Positions 23,582 to 37,361 of a stretch of 64,000 bases of DNA are shown here, one piece after another. The position numbers and the translations under genes were made by a program. Below the pieces are notes generated by a model. The model made no database searches. It saw only the letters and a list, made by a program, of their open reading frames with translations, and was not told the origin of the DNA. Each line of letters begins with the position of its first letter. The first letter of the stretch is position 1. The DNA comes from Rhynchosporium graminicola (taxonomy: Eukaryota > Ascomycota > Leotiomycetes > Helotiales > Ploettnerulaceae), in the NCBI GenBank assembly GCA_900074885.1, contig FJUW01000002.1:633001-697000 (forward strand). The letters run 5' to 3'.

Positions 23582-26500
23582 TCATAATTGACCCGAGAGC
23601 AAGGCTTCAGTAGCTACGAAACGTTAGTTGATAGTCAGGATGTGGTGGTGAGTGGAACTTACCAGAATTGATATACGCCCTCCTAACATCAAGCTGCACA
23701 CCGAATCTCTTCTCTAATTCCACCTTAATGCTCTTTTTCGTAACAGTCATCAGATCCGCAGTCTTGAGAATATCTCTAATCTCCGCCAGAATAGCATCAT
23801 CGCTAGGCAGACCCGCCAGATTCGACAACTCTAACTCTTGCTGCCCGAAGAATTGCGAGCCCCCATACTGGGTCTGGCGGTAATCCATACCCATAGCGTC
23901 ATAAGGCGCCGGCGACATGCGCGAATTGTACATATTGGCGCTCTTGTTATCGTAGGGGTAATTACCACCTGCGGCGCCACCCATCTGGGACATGGGTCGC
24001 GATGGTGCGTAGTTGTACTCGGAAGCTGCGGCGTGGTGCTTGGTACCGTAGGAGTAGCCGGAGACTTCCGAGCGGTCGTCTTTCATAGTCTGGGCTTCCC
24101 AGAGCTCGGCTTGGTATTCTTCCCATTTCTTGTGTGGGATCGAATCTGGATCAAACTTGCCCTCGTCGGTGATAACGATCTTACGGCCCTTCTCTCCTGT
24201 AACGACTCGAGTGTTTCCCCAGGAGAAATCGTCCATATGCCAGAAACTGTATAGGGGCAGGCCGAACGAGAATACTGGAATAGCGAGAATATACAGAATC
24301 ATCCACCCAATCATCTCCCACTTTCGGTGCAGGATAAAAATGATGGCCTGTAAACCGTAAATAACACCCAGTAGAATGAATGCAATGATCGGAATGGTGT
24401 TCGGATTCATGATGACAGTCACAATAAGATAGACAATGTAGACGACAGTGACAGGCTGGACGATAGTGGAGAGCAGATCGATGAACACAATGAAGCGCAT
24501 ACTGAAACAACAGAAACCGCAAAGTTGCGACATGGGAACCAGCTCAGCGAGATTGTGTACAGTAGAATTGATCCAGCGACGACGTTGCGAGAGGAAGACC
24601 TTCCAGGAATCAGGGGCGACAGTCCAGGCATGGGCATTTCGGATATATTTCGTCTTGTATTTAGGATGATGCTTGAGCATGAGAGTTGTCAAATATCGAT
24701 CCTCACCCAAATGGAGTAGATTCTTCATGTGAAGCGTATCGACACGAATTTCTGCGTATGCTTCAACGACCTCGCGACTGACGAAGAGTGGCTTTCCAGA
24801 TTCAGCAGCTCGGATGCGGACCATGGTGAAACATCCCGGTAAGCAGGTGACACTACCAAACAAACTTTCGAATGCTTTGGCAAGGTTGTGAGAAATGTAA
24901 TATTCGTAAACCTGAATCATAGTGACGAAAGAAGATTTCGAGTTACTCAATGCAGTCTCTCCGCAGCATCCAATGAGTCTTGTGTCGTCGATAAATGCAG
25001 AAACGAATCGAGATGCCGAATCAGCGGCAACAGCTGTGTCGGCGTCAATTTGCAACAAATACTCGTAGAACGTGGGGTTGACTCCAATGATGTTCCGGAT
25101 TTGATGGTACATCTCCAGTTCCATAGGGCTCATAGCAGTGTTGTAGTGAACTCTGTTCAAGAAACGCATCATGACCATCTGGGAATCACGCTTGCCTCTG
25201 TTTCCAGGGCGTGACACCTCAGAAGGCTTACCAATTTTGACGATGACCAAGAAGGGTACAATGTGACCTTGAACCTCGTAGAGGCCCGAGTAGATCTTCC
25301 CCATGTTGTGTTGCTTCATACCCTCGCCCAGAGACTCAAAGCTCAAAGGCTCGGGGTCGACAGTTTCCGAGACACCAAGGATGTCAAGCACAATACGTGG
25401 AGTTGGCTTGTCGTTTCCTTGACCGATAATCATTCCGTCACAGATAACAACAAGCAGTTTGCGCTTGTCATCGTACTTCATCCGTGCAGCAGAATCGATG
25501 GCACGTCGGAGAGACTCTTCATCTTCGGTATAGGCGGGTACTTGACAAATAACGAATTTATCGAGGTTTTCAGGAAGATTCTTCGTCCCGAATTGCAAGG
25601 CAGCGGCAAACTTGAAGCCAATAACAGTGAGCAGAATGATAGAAACCCCCAGAATCAGGTATGTTGCGAATTGACACTTGACGGAGTTTCTGGTATCAAC
25701 GTCTCCGACGTAGAACAGGTTGTCGAGACAGGTAGACATTCGGGCTCGCATCTCTGGACCGATGGCCAGGGCGTTCCAGTATTTCGTAACATCCTGCCCA
25801 GATTTCTGTTGGAACAAGTCTACTACCAGAGGTTCCATGAAATTAGTATTGACGTTCTCAGGAGGGTCTTCACCAGGTCTGACCAAAACTCTTCGTCCTG
25901 ATTGAATGTATTTGGTGAAATCGTAGACGCGGCCGTTGAGCATGGCAATGGAACTGCTCTTGCCAGCTAACTTCTTAACGTACTGGCTGGTGTAACCAAT
26001 GGTTCCCTTCTTGTAACCGGCTTTAAGCATCATCATCTGCTCGTAGAACCAATCAGGCCGACTGTCGTTCGTGAAAGCTCGGAAATCGTGATATTTGAAG
26101 TTATCGTCCGTTGTGCTGATGACTTTCGCAGACCCCGTAGTGTTGGCATTTGCGTAGTCGAGTTGCACAGAAGGGTCAATAGTCCCATTGACACCCTGGC
26201 AGAGAGCGCTGACTTGTACGGGAAACAGTGATGTAGCGTCCAAGCCAGCATATTTCAAGACCTGCTTCTGAGGAACAATGAATGGATAATGTGCAGGTGC
26301 AAATTCTGTCAGATCGAAAACATTTCCACGTATTGAGACGTAGGCGTGAGAGCCTTTGCCGTTGTGCGAAGTCAACTCAGCAGCGCTGAAAACATGTTGC
26401 TTGGGGCAAATAAGCATAGGGAAGACGACGATGATGAAGGCGACGAAGAGACAACTGTACCAGATCATCATGTTGATCGCAAGCTTCTCTCTCCACGCCA

Positions 26501-29335
26501 TGCGAACGTCTTTACGAGGCATGCGGCCAATTAGGCGAATTGCAAAATCTGGAATCATCCATGTCATCATATAGACAAGGAAAAGCCACCTCGTACGAGT
26601 GCCGGTGGTCTTGACTTCTTCGACCTCAACCATTGCTTTTTCATTTCCCTTCTCTGCCATTTGCGCTCGCGTATCGAGATTCCGGAACATATCACCCCCT
26701 CCCAAGGCTGAGGCGCCGGCGTCTGAGCGGGTATCAATGTCATTGCTACCAAAATAGCCCGACTTCTTGTCTCCATACCCCGGGCTGAGACCTCCGGGTG
26801 TGCTAAGCAGTCGCTCCTTTGATTGACCATATGCACCATGAAGATCACCGGGAGAAAGCATATCTCCGCCATCATCGGATTGAGTTGGGTATCGTCCTGC
26901 AACGTAGCCGCGCTCCGAAAGTTTGGCAATTTCGGACCAGCATCGTTCACTTAAGAAGACACCAGTATTACCGATTCTGGCCTCGTTTATTGGCCACCTC
27001 TTCTCATCGACTAACATCTCAGCCTTCTCTCGTTCACTACCAACGAAGATAGTCTCTGCATCTGCAAGTCCCAGGAACTCTCCAAAGGGTAGAAAGAGGC
27101 TGAAATCGGCGTTTCTCAACCGTTGACTGATTTCAGCAATACCGAAAGTCTGTATCTGAGTCCGGACACACTTGCTATCAAATTGGTTGGCTATGCGTCG
27201 GTCATTGGGCTTTAGACAGAATACGAAATAAGGGTTTGTATTTGGCGCAGTGAGTGACTTTGAGACGTTGTCCAAAGAAGACAAGAATTGAGCGGCTGCT
27301 CCCTGGTCGATGTTTCGAACTCTGCGGCTCTTAGCATCGTCGTCAACATTGCCAAGCTCATCAACAGATTCTGAGAAATCTTCCTTATTGGTTTCGCGGC
27401 CTGCAAATCTGGCTGGTCTATCGCCTTTCTTTCTCATAACACTTGGCTTTCGTAAAGGTTTCGAGCTAACTTGGGCTTGCATGATGGTGGTCTTCTCCTG
27501 AGGATGCACAACTGTTTGCAAGGCTTCCTGTCCGAAGAGTTGACCAACAAATTCGCTCTTGGTTGAAGCGATCAAGTTCATCAAATCTCCTGAAATGACT
27601 TCTCCGTTCTCCTCTACCAGTCCCGCGACTTGATATTCAACTTCTCCTGCGAAGTGCTTTACGGCGAAAGATGCAGCCGCATTGTGAGTAGCAAAGTTAC
27701 TACCTGGAAGTTTCGCAGTCGCACTTCCGACGGAGATAGCTGGATTCTTGCCATCAAAGCGCTTTCGAAGACTCTCCAGTAGCTGCATGTCGGTTCTGTT
27801 ACGCTTGGTCTGATCGTCTAGAATGCTCAACAGACCATTGCCGTGCTTAAGAAGACCCTTCACAGCATCGGAGTTGTCAAAGTAGCTGGTTGGCGCTACG
27901 CTGACTTCCTCGCTCTCCAGCATCTCGGCCCTGCCTTCGAAAAAGTTTTGCAATGTGAAGTTATATATGGATTCTGTGGCTGCGTTGTTGAGAAGCTGAT
28001 CAAGTGTGGAATCTGTGGCTTGTTGCTGAGAGAAACCTGGGAAGTCAATAATCGATATGGTGTTGGCAACAGTATCTTCGACTGCACACACCCTCTGGTT
28101 GATGCTTTCGATCACATACGCCACCAACAGGGAGTAAAGAGTCCTAGCAAGCTCATCTGCGTTGCTTCGCGCTCCCTTAGGATCAAGCATAACAGTCACT
28201 CGCTCTCTGTGGAGTATCTTGGTCTTGTAGCCGAGCGTTGTTTGGAGATCTTGGGCACCGACTCCGAGGAACGCGGCAACTATACTGAGAACTTCCTTGT
28301 TCTTCACACATGTGACGTATTGTCCGCCTTCGTGCGAGTAACCACCACTCTCATCTCCAGTCACCGCGGTATCCTCACTAGTTTCGAATTCGAGCTGTCC
28401 GATGTGGAGTATACTGGCAAGGACCTGGCAGATCTCAGCAATTTCGCTGCGGGGAAATTCGAGCTTCCGGAGGGCAGTTTTGAACAATTGGAATCCCTCG
28501 GCATCGTTAATTCCAACCTTCAGCTGTGTCGGATGTCCGAGATATCGCCATCTCTTCTGTTGAGCGCCTAGCGAGTGCCTGTTTCCAGCTTGGTGCGGAT
28601 GAACCACCCCTGAAAGAGCGCCAGGATTTTCCAGACCAAGATGGGATTTCTCTGCGGCACTGGTTCCGGCCAAAAGGTAATATAAAACATGGAAACTGCG
28701 CTCTCCAGTTGGGACGGACGCTACTCGGCTTCGTTCTAACCTGTGATCCAATACTTTTCCTCCAATGAGTGTCGGGTTAACGGTCGAGGATGTATCGTAT
28801 TGAAGCTCGAAAAACAAGCCAGATTTTGAGGCTGTGGGGGTTGTGGCAGTTTTGGTGGTCGTTAAAGTGTCGAAGACGTATGCTGCAAGTGAAAGTTTCG
28901 TAGATAGAGGTGTAGAGGACTTGCTGAGGAGAGCAGAAAGTAGATGAGAACGAACGGTGGTTTTACCTGAACCAGATTCGCCCCTGCCGTATATTAGTAT
29001 TGGCTTTGGTATAGACACACAGCAATCGGGACTTACAAGAAAACAACAGCTTGATTCTCCGAACGGGCCCCAAGTCTGGTGTATGCCTTCTCTGCCAAAT
29101 CTTCTGCTCCTCCCATAGCACTACCTTCCTTTCCACCATCTGGACCTTTGCTCGAAGAAGAGTATGTATTGAGACATATCAACGCGTGCGAAGATACTTG
29201 CGCGGTTGGTAATGATACATGGAATCGACTGGCCAGATGTGCTGTGAGATGTGTATCGGATTGCAGATGTGCTGGGAGGGCTGGCAGAGATGGTTGAGAA
29301 TGGGCACCTCCGCCACCTTGGTTGTTCAAAGCCAT
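23582..29335 (-). CDS. csmA: Class V chitin synthase with N-terminal myosin motor domain
   Basis: Polymerises UDP-GlcNAc into chitin at hyphal tips and septa. Three minus-strand exons: 29335-29037, 28983-23663 and 23613-23582; 1883 residues. The motor domain (about 1-780) keeps an intact P-loop, GESGSGKTT, created exactly across intron 1 (about 101-109). A membrane segment follows; then a cytochrome b5-like domain from about 960 ([14 protein letters not shown]), more membrane segments, and the GT2 catalytic core with [25 protein letters not shown] (about 1531) and [12 protein letters not shown] (about 1571). A DEK_C domain ends the protein (about 1825-1883); the last intron restores its tail [10 protein letters not shown], which the uninterrupted frame lacks. 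It is head-to-head with the second motor-type chitin synthase. The symbol follows Aspergillus naming. Confidence 0.95.
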
Positions 29336-31886
29336 GTTTACTATTCGGGTCGAAACCCCTTGGAGATACGGCTATCCTCCCTCTATAGGCGGCGCAGATG
29401 ATTGATAGCGTGTGTATGAAGTCGTTTCTTGTGAGCAATGGGTTCTTGAGGATACAGTAGGTGTGTTGGTGGTTACTGTACTGTGCAATACTTTCGAGTC
29501 CCCTAGGTAACGAAGGGGGTAGGGGTCAAAGTCGTGTTAATCCTTCTCTCCAAGCCAAGGGGAATGAATGTAAGGATGAAGCTCTAGGAAGGTAGCGAGT
29601 GTTATTTGAAGTTACGTGAATAGAGAGACACGAAAGGAAACACAAGTTGTTGATGGCCAAAATGCTACAGCAATGGAATTCCAGCCGAAACCTCCCACAA
29701 TTAATTCTTTCTTGCCTTGGAGTTGAGGGGGACGGAGGGAGTAAAAGATGGAACCGCGACCGGGACAGTGATGTTTAAAGTTAGTCTGTGTCGAATTCGA
29801 CACGTCGGACGGCGAAGAACGAGAATTGTCGATGATTTGAGTTCGGCCACCGTAGATACATACCGTAGTGGAGAAGGGAAGCGGGAGGAGGCGAAGACGA
29901 ACTTTAACCTAATGGAAGGACCTGATCATGATCTATTTTGGTCTCGTTAAGCGGGTCAGGGTCAGGGTCAGGGTCAGGGTCAGTCAGGGTCAAGGGTCAA
30001 CAAAGGTCCTTCCATGGGAATGGGATTGCATCTCTGTAGAGAAAAATGTGCATATTACTACGTATTTGACCCCTTTCACGAAGAATGATTTGTGGAGCAT
30101 GAATTAATTACAAGCAGCACTCGAGTTGTAACTATAATATGACCGTTGCCCACAATCAACTGCGTTGTCCCGTGCTCCAATACGAGAGAGATGAGCATAA
30201 CAGGCTACACGTGCGGAGGATGCATAGTGCTTTACTTGTACTATATATACTATACTATACCTACCTACCTTACCGAACTATCTATAATAGTGCTTCGAAG
30301 TAGCTGCCAGCCTGCCTTGCTAGGAAATGTCAGGCCAGGCCGGACCATGCTTGCACTCCCCAATATCCTCGCAATAGTGAGTGACCTCACATCCATCGAG
30401 TTTCTCTCCTCCAAATTCTCGGGATCAAGTGCAGTTAGTTAAATCACGCTGCTAGTCGCTCCGATGGCTGACAGACGGGCACAAACACCATCACGAACAC
30501 GAGCTACGGGTGGTGTATGTATACATACCACTTCTCCTCGTACTGACTGATGAGTCTCAGAAGTCAATGACAATATCATATCAATAAGGAACTGCTGATG
30601 TAAACCATAGAACATCTCGCGCCTCTTGATGCCGCCCACCAGGTCAACTTGAACTTCTCGGGGTCATCTACCTTTAATGTGCCTTCACGGGCGCTGGGAC
30701 TTGTCTCCACTGCCACTGGCGTCCGCGGAAAGACATGTCCATGTCCATGGCAGACAGTCTGTCGCCGACGGTGGCACTTTGTGGCAGATGTTCAAACATG
30801 AATGCCCCCTGGAGAACCCTTCACCAGAAAGTTCCATCCGAGTTCTCCATTTGCTGTTGGTTCTCACACCTAGTGCAGGTCTTCCCACGACGATTGGGAT
30901 GCTGGCGGAGATGAGAGGGCCTCTCCCTGTTTTCCATGCAAATGAGTGCTGTGGAGACCGGAACTGGATCTGTAATCTATTTAGTATACACCAGATGTAC
31001 ACATATTCATCGCTGCTTTGAGTCGAGTAAGTTTGATTCACTTTCGTATTTGTGCCTGGCTTGCTATGATATGGCTCGATAGCACTACCAGCGGGATAAA
31101 CAAGCCAGCCAAAGTTATCAATGCGAGATGCAGTATTCGCAGTGGCGAAGTCGAGCAGATTCTAAATCGAGCGTCCCCCTATGTACTGTACTTCGTACAG
31201 AGTCACTCGTATCGGGAAGCTTGGCTCGTGCTTGAAATGCGGCTTAGATTCAGAAGATACTTTCGGAGATCCACCAGACCGGGAAAAAAACTCGATACTG
31301 TACAATACAAGAAAGAGCTAGGTTCAGGGGTCCAGATCCAGCATCAACAGGTGCTCCCCGGCCGCCGTAGAGGTTGCACAGCCAATGCCCGCATATCTAG
31401 CTAGACTAGAGGAACCAGGCCAGGCCAGGGGAGGGACAAGAGAGTTTCTGATTTCGTACGGATCTAATCACATTCTTGAATTTCGTCATTGTCGGCGAGT
31501 GTAACAACTCTGCATCTCTTCTGAATCGCCTCATTCGCTTCGGTTGGTGAAATTCATTGCATTTCTCTTCCTTCATACCTTACCTAGGTATCCCTTTAAT
31601 TCTTTCAACCAGTACTCTCGTTGGGCGCCTCCGTAATTCCTGCATGCAAGACCTGTTGCTCGGCGACCAACATCAGCCCGTCCTCAACACTCGTTCAGTT
31701 TTACCTGATTTCTTCAAATTCGAATTGCAGCGTGTTTTGGAAATAGGAACGATATCCATCAGAGAGATCTATAAGGAATATTTGTGAGACGGTCCTTTAG
31801 GGAAACTTTGTCTTGGTATTTTCGAAAATCAACAAAAGGCTTCAGCGCCGAGAAGAGGGAGGGACACACACCTCAACTTTCGAACC
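29336..31886. promoter_or_regulatory. Shared 2.5-kb intergenic region of the divergent chitin synthases
   Basis: No gene seen. Frames such as 30677-31041 overlap on both strands and have no support. It contains the GGGTCA tract (listed separately), CTACC-rich stretches near 30260 and a CT-rich leader before the plus-strand start. Its position makes it the probable bidirectional control region for both enzymes (inference). Confidence 0.5.
29953..29998 (+). repeat. GGGTCA (TCAGGG) hexamer tract, telomere-like and quadruplex-prone
   Basis: Five perfect GGGTCA units at 29953-29982 followed by imperfect ones to 29998. The unit differs by one base from the TTAGGG telomere repeat of filamentous fungi. 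Four or more GGG runs with 3-base spacers match a quadruplex pattern. It lies about 620 bases upstream of the csmA-type start. Confidence 0.85.
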
Positions 31887-34800
31887 ATGGCGGGCAATAA
31901 TCGAATGTCGATGTATTCGACGTCTTCTTCTCTGCAAGGGGGGCATCGAAACATGAATTCCGCAGCACAGCATTCAACACAAGTCTCAACAACCACTCTT
32001 CTGAACGCTCTTCACACAATATATACCTCTGCTCAACCATACAGGCTGGATGCTAGCACCACTCTGGTAGTCAACAGTTGGCTCACTGCTTCTCAGACTG
32101 ATCATGAGGGTCGAACAGGCGGTACGGTCGATGCTGCTTTGTCTGCTCGAGCATGGGAACATGCGAGACGTCGTGCTGAGGATGGTTGCATAGTTCTCGG
32201 GTGTGTATCGTCAATCCCGTACATTGGAAATCGTCTAACGATATACATAGCTCCCTACACGAGTCGACTCCCTCAATTCTCGCTCCATTTCTGCAGACCC
32301 TTCCCCTTTCTATTCCTACTTCCCTATATGCAGCCCTGAATGCACTCCGACCTTTTATACACTCTGTCTCGCCACAGAATCACTCGGCCCCGCGCCAGTC
32401 TGCTCTTGGTGCCACTCTGACCCTCACGCTTGATGGCAACTTGACAGCAGCAACACTCGCCTTGTCCGAAGGAGGAATCGACACTTCGAAGGGTCTTCTA
32501 AACATCCCAGCCCAGGCAGGATACAGAGCATTCGATGTATTCTATTACCTCCTCACATCGGCCTCCACACCCGCAGAACGTGAATTCCTGGGACTGAGGA
32601 ATGCTTCCAGCTACGCCCTTCTTGCGAAGTCTGGAACTTATGATCCACCTTCGTACTTGCCAACCGGGGATGACGCCGCAGCTGGTGACGATTTCCGGTC
32701 TTCGTTGAAGGAAATCGGTATCAAGGGTGCAGCGCACAGGAACCTGATTTCGATCCTGGCGGGACTACTCAAGCTTGGTGATACATTAACTTTCAACCTA
32801 GACGAGGATGCGTTGGAGGAAGTCTGCGAAGATGTTGGAGGCTTGCTTGGTCTGGAGTCTGAAGTTCTTGCCAGTCAGTGCAGTACCTCCGAACGCGAAA
32901 CCTTGATTGGGGGACTTTATGAAGCTCTGGTGGATTGGGTGATACTCAAGGCCAATGAAACCATTGCTACTGAGATGAGCCAGATTAGAGATGGTGACTC
33001 CTCGGAGGGCGGCCCAGGAGCAAGAACGCCAAACACCGAAGGAGACAGCGGTGATACTGTCTGCATCACCGTTCTGGAGATCCCGGATCCAACTCTCGGA
33101 AAAGCCGCGGCTATGCGTGGCATATTCGATGACACTCAAGGCATCAATTACGAGATGAAGGAGGACGGAGTTGATGTGGTAGTAGCAGGATCATCGGTTC
33201 TCCGAGAAATGCAAAACGCTGTGTCCGAAGTTGGTCCCGATCTTGGAATTATGACTGGACCAGTTGGACGGGAGCGCGAGCATGAACTGGAGAGACGTGA
33301 GGCCGTATTGGAGAAAGTCGGCAGAGAGGGCGAAGAAGATGGATTTTTGAAGAAGATCCTGTTCCCCGTAGAAGGGCAGGGCGTAAATTTGGGTCGTCAG
33401 GGGCGTATCGATCTTCCAGCAGTCCTGGGAAGTAGTCGTGTGTGGTACCATCTCTCGCTCCACCCAACAGACGAATTGCCGGCTAGTTTAGCTGCTCTTC
33501 CATCGATGACTTCCGCCTGGTCGGCAGGAACAGTCTCAAGACAACTTCGCTCGTGGAGACTGCCTGAATGGGCGAATCGAAGAAACAAGAACCTCGACTT
33601 TACCGCCGATTTCGATCTCGATGAGTTCTGTCAACGATATGCTCCACTTGGGTGCAAAGATGGCAAGGATGGAATCGAAAGCTGGATAATGGAGCGCGGG
33701 TGGAGTAACGGCGAGGTCGTTGTCGGTACTGAACGTATTTGGATGCGAGAAAGCGCTTGGTGGGAAGCCGAGGGTATGCTTGATTTGACGCCCGTGGACG
33801 ATCAAGGATTCGCCGGAATTGGTGCCATGCTCGCTGCTGATAACGGTATGGACACCGGATACTCCAATGGACCTCATCACGGCAGCGGCTTCTTCCCTCC
33901 CATGAACGAGTTGACTCCTCGGGGAAGCCGGGAGGGGCTTCTTCGCCAGCAAAGTGGTGCTACTATGCCTCAAAGTGCTATGATTGCTCGCTCGGTAGCT
34001 CCAACAAATCGAAACATCAGCGCTGGTGACTATGGTCTTGGCTTGAGAGGAGATGATACCAAAGGTCAAGTATTTTACAACAACGAATTCGGCGAGTTAG
34101 TTGGTCAAATGGATCCTGAATTGGCAGAGCCCAAGAGTATCACTACCTCGGACCTGACACCGAGTCGTCGTGTCTGGATTGGTGTTGTTTGGGCACTCAC
34201 TTTCTGGATTCCCTCCTTCGTGCTCAGATTCGTAGGTCGCATGAAGCGTCCTGATGTCCGCATGGCATGGAGAGAAAAGTTTGTGCTTTGTTTCATTATT
34301 TTCCTCATCAACGCAACTATCGTTTTCTGGATTGTGGGATTTGGAAAATTGCTTTGCCCGAACTTCGACAAGGCCTGGAACCAGAAAGAGGTTTCAGGCC
34401 ACCAAGGTGATTCGGACTACTGGATGAGTTACCACGGAAAAGTGTACGATATTTCCAAATTCTGGAAGCTGCAACACAGTGATACAGACATTGAGACCAC
34501 GACGTCCAACATGCAACCTTTCGCAGGAATGAACTTAGACGCTCTGTTTGTCCCACCTTTGACAATTGGCTGCCCAGGAGTTGTTACAGATGATACGCTT
34601 ATTCTTCTGACAAACAACACCGTTGCCGACTCCTCTGCTATTCATAAGTCTGGTCCAAGTTCGCCTTACAAAGACAGCGCGCTGCATGATATCAACTGGT
34701 ACGGATCAAAATTCTTGCCCCGCATCAAAGAGTATTATCACGGCGAGCTGGTGGTGAAGAAGGATTTTGTCAAGAATGATGGTCAGAACAACAACCATTA

Positions 34801-37361
34801 CTGGTTTATCCTCCACGGCAAGATTTACGATCTCACCGATTATTACTACACGTTGAAAACCTACAATGATCTGGCCGCCTTTACCTTTATCGACGATACA
34901 ATCTCCACCTTGATCAAGAACAATCCCGGCCTGGACATTACGGAAGACTGGGAAAAAATGTACAGTGCTGCTAACAGCACTCATCAAGCTGTCATCTCAA
35001 ACAACCTTAATTGCTTCAAAAATCAGTTCTATGTTGGGGTTCCCGACTTCCGGGTCACATTTAAGTGCCAGGTCAACGGCTACATATTGCTCGCCTTCAC
35101 AATCATCCTTTGTACCGTCATCTTAACCAAGTTCTTGGCTGCTCTTCAATTTGGTTCTAAGCGAAGACCCAGTCCTCAGGACAAGTTCGTCATCTGCCAG
35201 GTTCCAGCATACACCGAAGGTGAAGATTCCTTGCGAAAGGCTCTCGATTCTTTGACAGCTCTTCAATATGATAACAAGAGGAAGCTGATCTGCGTCATTT
35301 GCGATGGTATGATTGTTGGAGGTGGTAATGACCGACCTACGCCTAAGATTGTCTTGGATATTCTTGGAGTTGACCCAAAAATGGATCCTCCTGCACTCCC
35401 ATTCAAGTCAGTCGGAGAAAGCAGCGAGCAACTGAACTACGGTAAGGTCTATTCTGGACTTTACGAATTTGAAGGCAACGTCGTCCCTTATTTGGTTGTC
35501 GTCAAGGTCGGAAAGGAGTCTGAGCAGTCCAAGAGCAAGCCTGGTAACCGTGGAAAACGAGACTCTCAAATCTTGCTTATGAGCTTCTTGAACCGTGTTC
35601 ATCACCGATCACCCATGTCCCCACTCGAGTTAGAAATGTTCCACCAGATCAACAATATCATTGGTGTCGATCCTGAGCTTTACGAATATCTCCTTATGGT
35701 CGATGCCGATACCAGCGTTCGGGAGGACTCTCTCAATCGTCTGGTTGCAGCCTGTGCCAATAACGCCAAGATCGCGGGCATTTGTGGTGAAACAAGTTTA
35801 GAGAATGAAGAGCGATCATGGTGGACAATGATTCAAGTTTATGAGTACTTTATCTCCCATCACTTGGCGAAGGCTTTCGAGTCTCTCTTCGGCAGTGTCA
35901 CTTGTCTCCCTGGCTGGTAAGTTACAATTGAGGATCTTGACATGAATCAAGGCTAATTACCATAGTTTCACCATGTACCGTCTCAGGACTGTTGACAAGG
36001 GCAAGCCTCTGATCATTTCGGATGCTATAGTTCGCGACTACAGTGATTGTAAGGTTGACACTTTGCACAAGAAGAACCTCTTGTCCCTGGGTGAAGATCG
36101 ATACCTCACGACTTTGATGACGAAGCACTTTCCTTATATGTCATACAAGTTCATCCCCGATGCCTACTGTCAGACCGCGGCGCCTGAAACATGGAGCGTT
36201 CTACTGTCCCAGCGAAGAAGATGGATCAACTCTACTATTCACAACTTGGCAGAACTAGTCTGGCTCAAAGAATTGTGTGGATTCTGTTGTTTCAGTATGA
36301 GATTTGTCGTCTTCATCGATCTCTTCGGAACTATTATCTTGCCCGCAACTTGTGGATATCTTGCATTCCTCATCTATAACGTTGCTAGCGGAAAGGGCCA
36401 ATTCCCGTTGATTTCTATCATAATGATAGCAGCCGTCTACGGTCTGCAAGCTTTGATCTTCATTTTGAAGCGTCAATGGCAACATATTGGATGGATGATT
36501 ATCTATATCCTGGCCTTCCCCATTTACTCGTTCGTACTTCCGATCTACTCTTTCTGGAACCAAGACAATTTCTCGTGGGGAAACACCCGTATTGTCATCG
36601 GAGAGAAAGGCAACAAGCAGATCGTGGCGGTTGATGATGAAGGTTTCGATCCACGCAGTATTCCTCTCCAACGTTGGGACGACTATGCCCAATCGAACAA
36701 CCTTCCTGGCCGCCGTGGTGTCCAAGTCGAGAAGGCCTACGATGGTTACGATGATCAATACGAAATGGACGACATGAAATCTATGTATTCCTCTGTCAAG
36801 CCAGCCTCAACCATTTTGACTGGTTTCCCTCAACGCGGTGGCTACATGCCACCTCAATCTCCCGCCTTTGGTGGTCTCAGACAATCAGTTTACTCCACGA
36901 ATCCTTACGATCAACATGCTGGCGTCCGCCATCATTCCATGATGTCTATTGGCGGTGGACTTCAAGACCGCTCTGGCTCTCCATATCAGGACTACCCCGG
37001 ACATTCTCAGCGTCCCAGCATGGCCATGTCCCCAATCCCCAATGACCTCCACTCCGGCCAGCCGTCCCCCCTTCACGGCTCCCGCAGCCAAATAGGCTTC
37101 ACAGGTGGAGCCCGTACACCCATGGGCGCTGAAGCTTCCCTCCGCCCAGTATCGCAATTCGACTTCCAGCGTGGCAATGCCGGGCCAGACGATACCATGA
37201 TTGTGGAAGCTATCCAGACTTGTCTCCACGAAGTCGATCTCGATAACGTTACTAAGAAACAGGTGCGCGCTCTTGTGGAGCAGAGGTTACAGACTGAGCT
37301 TGTGGGCGAGAGGAGGACGTTTATGGATAAGATGATTGATGTCGAGTTGAATAACATGTAA
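31887..37361 (+). CDS. csmB: Motor-like chitin synthase, class VI/VII (csmB type)
   Basis: Second chitin synthase of the myosin-linked pair. Exons 31887-32200, 32251-35916 and 35966-37361 give 1791 residues. The N-terminal motor-like region is shorter and lacks a GESGSGKT P-loop; the corresponding part reads GCIVLGSLHESTP, so ATP binding is not expected. Downstream it matches its partner closely: cytochrome b5-like segment ([13 protein letters not shown]), [41 protein letters not shown] (about 1370), [16 protein letters not shown] (about 1410) and a C-terminal DEK_C domain ([16 protein letters not shown]). Intron 2 splits the CPGCFTMYR catalytic-core segment. Class numbering differs between schemes (VI or VII), so the symbol is by analogy with Aspergillus. 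Divergent from the class V gene. Confidence 0.94.

Noticed and set aside
25263..25901. 212-codon plus-strand frame (and 27843-28571)
   Set aside because: Antisense shadows of the class V chitin synthase.
30677..31041. Overlapping 114- and 118-codon frames on both strands
   Set aside because: The frames overlap each other within the chitin synthase intergenic region, and I recognise no family for either.
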